This document shows positions 1 to 6,236 of a DNA stretch of 8,536 nt, piece after piece. The notes beneath the pieces are model-generated. The model searched no databases, was not told where the DNA came from, and was given only the letters and a program-made list of their open reading frames with translations. The stretch lies in contig CALCTI010000321.1 in assembly GCA_937894105.1 (NCBI GenBank), positions 1 to 8,536 on the forward strand, given 5' to 3'. How positions within the stretch are numbered: the first letter of the stretch is position 1; each line of letters opens with the position of its first letter. This DNA is from an uncultured cyanobacterium (lineage in GTDB: Bacteria; Cyanobacteriota; Cyanobacteriia; CACIAM-69d). A program made the position numbers and the translations under genes.

Positions 1-1889
1 GGCCCAGTGTGGTGTTGATTGACGGTGTGCCCCAAACGCCGAACAGCAACGGTAATGCTGCCGATTTGCGGGTGATTGACCCGGCTGTGGTGGAGCGTAT
101 TGAGGTATTGCGTGGACCCAGCGCCATTTACGGGGACGGCGGCACCGGCGGCATTATCAATATCATTACCCGATCGCCGACGGAAGAGTCAGTGGCTTTT
201 AACTTGGATTTGGGCACTACCACTGCTCTGAATCCCTTTGGAGACGACAGTTTTGGCTACAACATCGTTGCGGGCGTGTCGGGATCCGGTGAGCGCCTTG
301 ATGGTTTGCTATCCATTTCCGTTGATTCGGTCAATTCCCTCTTTGATGCTGAGGGCGATCGCATCGTACCCACTAACGATACCGATACGGATCGCTTCGG
401 TCTTTTGGCAAAAGTTGGCTACAACTTCGACGAAAAGCAACGTCTGGAATTAACTTATAGCTACTTTCGCGACAGCTTAGACACCCAGTTTCTTCCCGAT
501 GAAAGTGTGGTGGATACTCCAGGCTTGCAGAAAGGGCGCGCCATTCGTATCGGCGATATTGATTACGAAGAGGAGCCCCAGCAGGTGAATCACGTGGTCA
601 ACTTGACCTATCGCAATGAAGACGTGTTCGGCTCCCAGCTCGATTTCCAGGCTTATTTTCGCGATCGCCAACTGATTCAGCGACTGACCGACCTACGACT
701 AAACTCGTTTTTTCTGGATAACGAACTCTTTTCACCGTTCCCTGATGTATGGCAAACGGGTTTGGATGCCACGGAGTGGGGCGGTCGTTTACAGCTCGAT
801 TCGCCCATTGGTAACGCTTTCAATGTGTTGTGGGGCGTTGACTACACCAATGAAAGAAATGACAGACCCTTGCGCGTGGCCGATAACGATGACTTTGACA
901 ACAATCAAGAAATTAACATCGTTGACGACAGCTTGACCCAGGGCGGTCCCTACGATGTGGAAAGTGTGGGCTTATTTGCCCAGGGCACGTGGGATATTTC
1001 AGAGCAGTTTCAGCTTAGCGGCGGTATTCGCTACGAAAATATCGACGTTTCCGTGGAAGACTATCGCTTGGCATTTATTACAACGAATGAACTCCCTCGC
1101 GATCGCCAAGGGGGCGAAGCTAATTTCGATGACGTTGCCTTTAACGCGGGGCTTGTGTACAGTCCCACTCCCGAAATTTCCCTATTTGCCAATTTCTCCC
1201 AGGGCTTTTCAATTCCCGACGTGGGTAGTATTTTGACCTCTGGCCCCGATTTTGACCTGGGTAGCGACTTACGACTGGAGCCCCAAAAAGTCGATAACTA
1301 TGAAATTGGAATCCGGGCTGATTTTGGGTGGATCCAGGCAAGCCTAACTGGCTTTTACAATTCCTCTGATTTGGGTACTAGAATTGCTATCGACGATGCG
1401 GGCTTTGGGCGAGTGGTTCGCGCCCCTCAGCGAAACTATGGTGTGGAAGCCACGGTCGATTGGCAACCTAGCGATGTGTGGCGCTTGGGCGGGTTGTTTA
1501 GTTGGAACGAAGGCGACGATGACATAGACGATGACGGCAACTTTGAGCCATCAAGTAATGTCAATATTAAGCCGATCAAAATTGGTGCCTACGTGGAAAA
1601 CAACACCACGCCAGGATGGACCAATCGCCTAGAGCTTCTGGCGGTGGGCGGTCGCGATCGCTCCTTTAACGATGGCATCGACACGACCGATCTTGATGGG
1701 TACGTGACCTTAGATTTTCTAAGCTCCATTAAACTCGGCGATGGGCTGTTAACCTTGGGCATCAGTAATTTGCTCAATGAGCAATATTTACCCGTATCCA
1801 CTCAGATATTGAACAACGAAGGGGTTGAATCCCGTCGTGCAGCCGCTCCTGGACGTAGGGTTAGCCTGCGCTATCGAATTGAGTTTTAG
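1..1889 (+). CDS. TonB-dependent siderophore receptor, 5'-truncated
   Basis: Outer-membrane beta-barrel receptor that imports a ferric siderophore using energy from TonB-ExbB-ExbD. The reading frame is open from the window edge (first whole codon at base 3), so the true start lies upstream; GTG at base 9 is only an internal Val. Visible first is the second half of the plug domain: VLIDGVPQTP, then the hallmark IDPAVVERIEVLRGPSAIYG and GGIINIITR (to about base 175). The rest, about 570 residues, is barrel with alternating strands. It includes the C-terminal receptor signature ISNLLNEQY and ends RYRIEF, with the terminal Phe expected for BAM-dependent insertion. The missing part would hold the signal peptide, perhaps an AMIN or STN domain, the TonB box and the first half of the plug. 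The next gene encodes a siderophore-binding lipoprotein on the same strand, which supports an iron-siderophore role. Whether the ligand is a hydroxamate or a catecholate cannot be told. Confidence 0.95.
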   Translation, partial: PSVVLIDGVPQTPNSNGNAADLRVIDPAVVERIEVLRGPSAIYGDGGTGGIINIITRSPTEESVAFNLDLGTTTALNPFGDDSFGYNIVAGVSGSGERLDGLLSISVDSVNSLFDAEGDRIVPTNDTDTDRFGLLAKVGYNFDEKQRLELTYSYFRDSLDTQFLPDESVVDTPGLQKGRAIRIGDIDYEEEPQQVNHVVNLTYRNEDVFGSQLDFQAYFRDRQLIQRLTDLRLNSFFLDNELFSPFPDVWQTGLDATEWGGRLQLDSPIGNAFNVLWGVDYTNERNDRPLRVADNDDFDNNQEINIVDDSLTQGGPYDVESVGLFAQGTWDISEQFQLSGGIRYENIDVSVEDYRLAFITTNELPRDRQGGEANFDDVAFNAGLVYSPTPEISLFANFSQGFSIPDVGSILTSGPDFDLGSDLRLEPQKVDNYEIGIRADFGWIQASLTGFYNSSDLGTRIAIDDAGFGRVVRAPQRNYGVEATVDWQPSDVWRLGGLFSWNEGDDDIDDDGNFEPSSNVNIKPIKIGAYVENNTTPGWTNRLELLAVGGRDRSFNDGIDTTDLDGYVTLDFLSSIKLGDGLLTLGISNLLNEQYLPVSTQILNNEGVESRRAAAPGRRVSLRYRIEF

Positions 1890-1902
1890 GAGAAGTGCTT
1901 GA

Positions 1903-1923
1903 GACCGGATTCAATCCGTGGTC
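1903..1923 (+). other. Hairpin just after the receptor gene
   Basis: GACC GGAT, loop TCA, ATCC, 2-base bulge GT, then GGTC gives an 8-bp stem starting 13 bases after the receptor stop codon. No T-tract follows, so it is not a standard intrinsic terminator. It could stabilise the 3' end of the receptor mRNA. This is seen by eye only and may be chance. Confidence 0.3.
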
Positions 1924-2048
1924 AATTCATAGCGAGGGTATGCCATCAATGGAACTCTAGAAGTTGACCTAGTGGAAAGTACATGCCCTTTTAAACAAAA
2001 AGTATTAGGGACTAAAACTCTTGCCGCTGTTGAGCTTGAGATTTAATT

Positions 2049-2067
2049 GATAATGGCCCTAATTATT
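2049..2067 (+). promoter_or_regulatory. Possible Fur box (weak)
   Basis: GATAATGGCCCTAATTATT matches the classical Fur consensus GATAATGATAATCATTATC at 13 of 19 positions. It has symmetrical arms ATAAT (2050-2054) and ATTAT (2062-2066). The first hexamer is perfect and the middle one is poor. Its place between two iron-uptake genes makes Fur control plausible, but AT-rich DNA gives such matches by chance. The site lies upstream of the terminator at 2077-2116, so a promoter here would first transcribe that terminator. Confidence 0.3.
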
Positions 2068-2076
2068 TTTACGACT

Positions 2077-2116
2077 GCTTCTTTTGTAGAAAAGCCTGCA
2101 AAAGAAGCTTTTTTTT
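2077..2116 (+). terminator. Strong intrinsic (Rho-independent) terminator
   Basis: A perfect 10-bp inverted repeat, GCTTCTTTTG (2077-2086) and CAAAAGAAGC (2099-2108), extends inward by a G-U, an A-U and a G-C pair to 13 bp around a 6-base loop (2090-2095). It is followed at once by eight T (2109-2116). It most likely ends the receptor transcript about 190 bases after its stop codon. It lies inside the open frame upstream of the lipoprotein gene, which argues against translation starting before 2182. It could also act as an attenuator in a lipoprotein-gene leader. Confidence 0.85.
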
Positions 2117-2125
2117 GGGATTGCT

Positions 2126-2162
2126 GTGGAATTTTTTTGTGGAAGTTTTTGTGGAAATTTTT
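2126..2162 (+). repeat. Three tandem GTGGAA-N-TTTTT repeats upstream of the lipoprotein gene
   Basis: Three head-to-tail copies are visible: GTGGAATTTTTTT (2126-2138), GTGGAAGTTTTT (2139-2150) and GTGGAAATTTTT (2151-2162). They end 19 bases before the chosen start codon and begin 9 bases after the terminator T-tract, filling most of the room available for a promoter. The 12-13-base period is close to one helical turn, so repeated protein binding is possible. Replication slippage in T-rich DNA is the simpler origin. No convincing -35/-10 pair was found in 2117-2181. Confidence 0.8.
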
Positions 2163-2181
2163 GACCAAATTGGTAATAAAA

Positions 2182-3162
2182 ATGAGCGCTTTTGATTCGC
2201 AAACGATTAAAAGAAAAGTTGTCATCTCCAAGCTACTGGGATTAATGACCCTAGCTTTTATGGTCGGTTGTCAACAACAGTCGTCCGTAGAGTCAGACTC
2301 TAATGCGTCGCCCAATGCAGCCGACCCAACTCAGACCATTACCCACGCCATGGGCTCCACTGAAGTGCCCATTTTGCGATCGCCGCGAGTGGTAACCATT
2401 GACACAGGACCCTTGGATGCCGCTTTAGCTTTGGACATAGACCCAGTCGGAACGATTCGATACGGATCACCACCGGCATACTTGGGTCAACGGGCGGCGA
2501 ATATTCCCGTAATCGGCCAATACAATCAGCCCAGCATAGAGGGCATCTTGCGCCTAAATCCCCACTTAATTTTGGGGTCAAAAAGTATTTCCGCCAGCAT
2601 TTATCCGCAGCTATTAGCAATTGCGCCAACGGTATTTGTAGAAGGGGCTGGGTTTGATTGGAAGTGGAAAGATAATTTTAAACTTTTTGCACAAGCCCTA
2701 GGGCTATCAGAGAAAGCTGAACAGTTGCTCTCTGACTATGAAATGAATGTAAGTACGTTGAAGCAATCTTTGAATGCTGAACTAAAAGACATCAAAGTTT
2801 CGATTTTAGTGCTCACAGAAGAGGGAATTATTGCCCAAACACCGAGGAGTTTTTCTGGCTCAATATTGAAAGAAATCGGTTTTTCTCGTAATAGTATTCA
2901 AAGTAATGAAGACCAATTTTTCGTGCAGATTTCCCGAGAAGATATTGAAAGCCCAGACGGCGACGTTATTTTTTTGATTTACAGTCCACACTGGGATGCG
3001 GGCTCTGCTGAAGAGTTGACTAATGATCCCCTACTGTCCAATTTAAATGCGGTAAAAAACGGTCTGGTTTGCGAGGTTGCGGGCGATGTTTGGTCGGCTG
3101 GTCGTGGTATTTTAGCTGCTCAAACCATCCTAGACGACGTTGAAAAGTGCTTTGAAAAATAA
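2182..3162 (+). CDS. Iron(III)-siderophore ABC transporter substrate-binding lipoprotein
   Basis: A 326-residue periplasmic binding protein of the FecB/FepB/BtuF type (Peripla_BP_2). It captures a ferric siderophore after the outer-membrane receptor and passes it to an inner-membrane ABC permease, which is not in this window. Start ATG 2182 gives a normal lipoprotein signal: basic residues KRK at 10-12, a hydrophobic stretch at 18-28 and a lipobox MVGC with the lipidated Cys at 30. A polar linker follows to about residue 67. Family landmarks are PRVVTID (68-74), PSIEGILRLNPHLIL (117-131) and the C-terminal helix ending ILDDVEKCFEK. The frame is open back to 2047, but that extension would translate through the terminator and tandem repeats and bury the signal peptide. 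There is no clear Shine-Dalgarno sequence, which is common in cyanobacteria. The gene is AT-richer than its neighbours and has a single HIP1 site. B12 or haem cannot be excluded as ligand, though the receptor next door favours a siderophore. Confidence 0.92.
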   Translation: MSAFDSQTIKRKVVISKLLGLMTLAFMVGCQQQSSVESDSNASPNAADPTQTITHAMGSTEVPILRSPRVVTIDTGPLDAALALDIDPVGTIRYGSPPAYLGQRAANIPVIGQYNQPSIEGILRLNPHLILGSKSISASIYPQLLAIAPTVFVEGAGFDWKWKDNFKLFAQALGLSEKAEQLLSDYEMNVSTLKQSLNAELKDIKVSILVLTEEGIIAQTPRSFSGSILKEIGFSRNSIQSNEDQFFVQISREDIESPDGDVIFLIYSPHWDAGSAEELTNDPLLSNLNAVKNGLVCEVAGDVWSAGRGILAAQTILDDVEKCFEK

Positions 3163-3285
3163 AGCCTCCCTCGATAAGGGGATGTGGGAAAAAATCTAAG
3201 GCTGACAAATGCAGAAAAGTCCAATGCTCACCCGAAAAAGGGCATATGTTTTCCTTTAATCCTCTTTTGTTAGGGGGAGATGCCG
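3163..3285. repeat. Degenerate C-rich/G-rich hairpin repeats
   Basis: Two short hairpins of similar design lie between the lipoprotein gene and tldD: TCCCT (3167-3171) with AGGGG (3177-3181), and a 7-bp stem with G-T pairs between 3260-3266 and 3272-3278 (left arm TCCTCTT, right arm AGGGGGA). The pattern CCTCC...TAAGGGGG resembles the dispersed palindromic repeats often seen between cyanobacterial genes. Neither hairpin is followed by a T-tract, so neither is a convincing terminator for the lipoprotein gene. Assignment to a repeat family is inferred from memory of the pattern. Confidence 0.4.
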
Positions 3286-3313
3286 ATTTAAACTGCTTTT
3301 GTGTCATTGAACT

Positions 3314-3329
3314 AACCTTAGGTAAGGTT
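3314..3329 (+). promoter_or_regulatory. Perfect 7-2-7 dyad upstream of tldD (possible operator)
   Basis: AACCTTA GG TAAGGTT is a perfect inverted repeat, 91 bases before the chosen tldD start. Its length and symmetry fit a binding site for a dimeric regulator, but no regulator can be named. A second structure follows directly: an 8-bp hairpin CGCGCTGA-TTT-TCAGTGCG (3331-3349, one G-T pair) with no T-tract. I did not find a convincing promoter hexamer pair near them. Confidence 0.35.
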
Positions 3330-3420
3330 GCGCGCTGATTTTCAGTGCGTCAGTCTCTTCAGTTTCCCTACGGGATAAGCATCTACTAAAGCATTAACAG
3401 TCAAACAATGTGTGGGTGTA

Positions 3421-4857
3421 ATGGACCGAGAATTATCGAAATATTTTGATTATTTAGATCTGGATGCGGACTGGGTGGGATTGCGGCTGATATCAGAAAA
3501 ACTCACGTCCCGATCCGTTCGTGATGGCAACCCCCAAACTAACCGGCATTTTTGCGATCGCGGGCTCATGGTGGAGGTGTTAGCGAACGGTCAGTTTGGC
3601 TATGCGGCCACCAATCGCTTGACTCTAGAAAGTATCCAAGCCGCTGCGAATCGAGCTTATCGTCAGGCGATCGCCACTTCTCGCTGGAGTATATACCAGT
3701 TCTCTACCGATGTGCGTCCCAAAGGAGTTGGCACTTATCAATCTCCCCAGTCTTCCCAGGAGCCGTTATCGGTGGCGGATATGGTGGGGCGATTGAAGCA
3801 GGTATGCGATGCCCTAAAGGTGTCCGACAAAATCATTCAAACCAAAGCGTCTGTGGATATCACTGATGCGGAGCACTACTTTGTTAGCACCAATGGCTCC
3901 GACGTGCATCAGCAGTTTCGCCTTGCCGTCAGCAATTTTATCGCCACAGCCCAAGACGGCACTATAACCCAACAGCGCACCGACCACGGCTATTCTGCCC
4001 GGTCCCACCAGGGAACTTTGGATGGGTTAGCCGATCCGGAGGTGTTCCACCGAGCCCGACGTATCGGTGAGCAAGCCGTGGAGCTGCTGGCGGCTGAGGA
4101 GTGCCCCGACACCTGCACCACCCTGGTGTTGGCTCCCGATCAAATGATGTTGCAATTGCACGAAAGTGTGGGACATCCTCTGGAGCTGGATCGGATTTTG
4201 GGGGATGAGCGCAACTATGCGGGCTCCAGCTTTGTAAAACTGTCGGATTTTGGATCCCTGGTGTACGGCTCGCCGTTGATGAATGTCACGTTTGATCTGT
4301 CAGTGTCGGGAGAGCGGGGCAGTTATGCCTTTGATGATGTGGGGATTCCGGCGACGCGGGAGTTTTTGATTGAAAACGGGGTGCTGAAACGGGGGCTGGG
4401 CAGCATCGAAAGTCAGCAGCGATCGCAAGTGCCTGGGGTGGCGAATTCCCGCGTGTCTTCCTGGAACCGTCCTGCCATCGACCGCATGGCAAATATCAAC
4501 CTAGAGCCCGGTGACGCTAGCTTCGATGACATTATTGGATCCATTGAATCGGGGGTGTACATGGAAGCCAACCGGTCCTGGTCCATTGATGACTATCGCA
4601 ATAAATTTCAGTTTGGCTGTGAATACGGTCGGTTGATTGAAGATGGAAAACTAACTAAAACCGTGCGCAACCCTAACTATCGCGGCATTAGCAGCTCCTT
4701 TTGGCGTAGCTTGATGAAGGTGGGGAACGCCAACACTTTCCAGGTTTTTGGCACGTCCAACTGTGGAAAAGGGGAACCCAATCAGGTGATTCGAGTGGGG
4801 CACGCGTCGCCGGTGTGTGCCTTTGACAATGTGGAAGTGTTTGGAGGAGCGGGATGA
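3421..4857 (+). CDS. tldD: TldD family metalloprotease (catalytic subunit)
   Basis: A 478-residue zinc peptidase subunit of the TldD/PmbA family. In E. coli TldD pairs with TldE (PmbA) to digest unfolded peptides inside the complex, including the microcin B17 leader and the antitoxin CcdA. The catalytic HExxxH motif is present as HESVGH at 247-252. Near the C-terminus NCGKGEPNQ (Cys448) matches the conserved CGK segment that supplies the probable third zinc ligand. Length and the N-domain/C-domain arrangement are normal for the family. ATG 3421 is chosen; GTG 3412, three codons upstream in frame, is an alternative, and neither has a clear Shine-Dalgarno sequence. The stop overlaps the next start as ATGA, so the two subunits are probably translationally coupled. 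The sequence is a divergent member (FQFGCEYGRL, LHESVGHPLELD) and its cyanobacterial substrate is unknown. No antibiotic-peptide precursor is visible nearby. Confidence 0.93.
   Translation: MDRELSKYFDYLDLDADWVGLRLISEKLTSRSVRDGNPQTNRHFCDRGLMVEVLANGQFGYAATNRLTLESIQAAANRAYRQAIATSRWSIYQFSTDVRPKGVGTYQSPQSSQEPLSVADMVGRLKQVCDALKVSDKIIQTKASVDITDAEHYFVSTNGSDVHQQFRLAVSNFIATAQDGTITQQRTDHGYSARSHQGTLDGLADPEVFHRARRIGEQAVELLAAEECPDTCTTLVLAPDQMMLQLHESVGHPLELDRILGDERNYAGSSFVKLSDFGSLVYGSPLMNVTFDLSVSGERGSYAFDDVGIPATREFLIENGVLKRGLGSIESQQRSQVPGVANSRVSSWNRPAIDRMANINLEPGDASFDDIIGSIESGVYMEANRSWSIDDYRNKFQFGCEYGRLIEDGKLTKTVRNPNYRGISSSFWRSLMKVGNANTFQVFGTSNCGKGEPNQVIRVGHASPVCAFDNVEVFGGAG
4843..4849 (+). promoter_or_regulatory. 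Shine-Dalgarno for pmbA/tldE
   Basis: GGAGGAG lies inside the last codons of tldD, 4 bases before ATG 4854. Together with the ATGA overlap it fixes the start of the second subunit and supports coupled translation of the two proteins. Confidence 0.75.
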
Positions 4858-6230
4858 GCGTGCAGAGAGGTGCCCCAGAAAAATTTGGGCTGGGAGCCGT
4901 TGACGGCTGGGAAGAGGGCTTTAACGGGCTGTGTGATGCCGCGATCGCCACCCTCAAACCTAACGAACACCTATCGCTGGAGCTTTCGGGGGAATCCAGC
5001 CACTTTATGCGCCTCAACAATTCTAAGGTGCGCCAAAGTGGCACCGTTGGCGCTGGCTATGTGGCGTTACAGCTGGTTAATGGTGATCGCACCGCACTCA
5101 TGACGGTGCCTTTTACGGGCGATCGCGAGCTGGACCGGACCGCCGCTGTGGAGGCCCTGGACGAACTACGCCGAGAACTGCCCCAGTTGCCCACCGACCC
5201 TTACGTGGTATTGCCGGACAACCTGGGAAATAGCCGCGATCGCCACGGGGGGCAATTGCTAGACCCGGATCAGGCTGCCGATGCCCTGTTACGCAGCGAT
5301 CAAGATTTTGATCTCACAGGAATTTACGCATCGGGGGCGGTGGTGCGAGCCACTGGAAATTCTGCCGGGCAGCGCCACTGGTTTGCCACCGAAACCTTTG
5401 ATTTGGATTATTCGATTATTGGTCCCTCAGAGCGGGCGGTGAAAGGATCCCTGGCTGGGCAGGCTTGGGATCAGCGGAAATTTGAGCGCCAGGTGGAGCG
5501 ATCGCGCACCCAGCTCATTACCCTAGAAAGTCAGCCGTTCAAAACAATCAAACCGGGACAATACCGCACCTATCTCGCACCGGCAGCGGTCACTGAGCTG
5601 GTCTTTATGCTGTCCTGGGGGGCGGTCAGCGAAGCCTCCATGCGCCAGGGATCAAGCGCCCTCGCCAAACTACGGGAGGGGCAATCCCTATCCCACCACT
5701 TCACCTTTGTAGAAGACTTTACCCAGGGCACCGTGCCCCGCTTTAACAACCTGGGGGAAGTGTCCGCACCGGAAGTGCCCATCATTGTGGAAGGGGAACT
5801 GCGCAATACTTTGGTGAGCACCCGCACGGCGAAGGAATACGGCATCAAAAGCAATGCGGCATCTTACTGGGAAGGGATGCGATCGCCCCGCATCGCCAGC
5901 GGTACCCTTGCGGAGTCAGATATTCTCCAGACCCTGGATTGTGGGCTCTACCTGTCCAACTTGCACTATTTAAATTGGAGCGATCAGCCCGGCGGACGGA
6001 TCACCGGGATGACTCGCTATGCATGCTTCTGGGTCGAAAACGGTGAAATCCAAGCTCCTATTCAAGATCTGCGCTTTGACGACAGCCTGTACAACTTCTT
6101 CGGTCCCAACTTGGTTGCCCTAACGGACACCGCTGAATTCGTACCCGATCCGGATACGTATGAAGATCGCAGTATCGGTGGCGTCATCACCCCCGGCCTG
6201 TTAATCAACGATTTCACCTTCACCTTGTAA
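4854..6230 (+). CDS. pmbA: TldE/PmbA family subunit (partner of TldD)
   Basis: A 458-residue TldD/PmbA-family protein without an HExxxH motif, as expected for the non-catalytic TldE partner that completes the substrate chamber of the heterodimer. Family signs are in the C-terminal half: TAKEYGIKSNA, then LYLSNLHYLNW, GGRITGMTRYACFWVENGEI and the terminal segment ending LLINDFTFTL, corresponding to the usual fold where TldE carries a 'G-x-W/F-IENGEI' strand. Start ATG 4854 overlaps the tldD stop as ATGA and has a good ribosome binding site. The TAA stop at 6228-6230 is only 2 bases from the stop of the convergent gene holB, so there is no separate terminator between them. The protein is divergent from E. 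coli PmbA, but the pairing with tldD makes the assignment firm. Six HIP1 octamers lie in the gene, so it looks native. Confidence 0.9.
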   Translation: MSVQRGAPEKFGLGAVDGWEEGFNGLCDAAIATLKPNEHLSLELSGESSHFMRLNNSKVRQSGTVGAGYVALQLVNGDRTALMTVPFTGDRELDRTAAVEALDELRRELPQLPTDPYVVLPDNLGNSRDRHGGQLLDPDQAADALLRSDQDFDLTGIYASGAVVRATGNSAGQRHWFATETFDLDYSIIGPSERAVKGSLAGQAWDQRKFERQVERSRTQLITLESQPFKTIKPGQYRTYLAPAAVTELVFMLSWGAVSEASMRQGSSALAKLREGQSLSHHFTFVEDFTQGTVPRFNNLGEVSAPEVPIIVEGELRNTLVSTRTAKEYGIKSNAASYWEGMRSPRIASGTLAESDILQTLDCGLYLSNLHYLNWSDQPGGRITGMTRYACFWVENGEIQAPIQDLRFDDSLYNFFGPNLVALTDTAEFVPDPDTYEDRSIGGVITPGLLINDFTFTL

Positions 6231-6236
6231 CGTTAC
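6227..6236. other. Palindrome holding both convergent stop codons
   Basis: GTAACGTTAC is a perfect 10-bp palindrome. Its left half holds the TAA stop of pmbA (6228-6230). Its right half holds the TTA that reads as the TAA stop of holB on the minus strand (6233-6235). It is too short and lacks the T-tract needed for a terminator. Confidence 0.9.

Noticed and set aside
9..11. GTG as the start codon of the receptor gene
   Set aside because: The frame is open to the window edge and the protein here is already in the middle of the plug domain (PSVVLIDGVP), so the true start is outside the window.
1903..1923. Hairpin after the receptor gene as an intrinsic terminator
   Set aside because: There is no T-tract after the stem; the structure at 2077-2116 is far better.
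1964..1994. TTGACC with a T/A-rich -10 upstream of the lipoprotein gene as a promoter
   Set aside because: The best -10 candidate (TTTTAA) lies 19 bases away and is weak; the pair is not convincing.
2126..2162. Tandem repeats as a CRISPR array or iterons of an origin
   Set aside because: The units are only 12-13 bases with no spacers, there are three copies, and no replication initiator or cas gene is nearby.
3167..3181. Hairpin after the lipoprotein gene as its intrinsic terminator
   Set aside because: The stem is 5 bp with a G-T pair and is followed by ATGTGGGAAAAAA, not a T-tract.
3020..3307. Minus-strand open frame over the lipoprotein 3' end and spacer
   Set aside because: It overlaps the confirmed gene, and its other part is just the hairpin repeats read through.
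4688..5044. Minus-strand open frame across the tldD-pmbA junction
   Set aside because: It is antisense to two well-supported genes, with no family resemblance and an unnatural Ser/Pro-rich composition.
3421..6230. tldD/pmbA as part of a modified-peptide antibiotic cluster
   Set aside because: No precursor peptide, cyclodehydratase, exporter or immunity gene is visible on either side.
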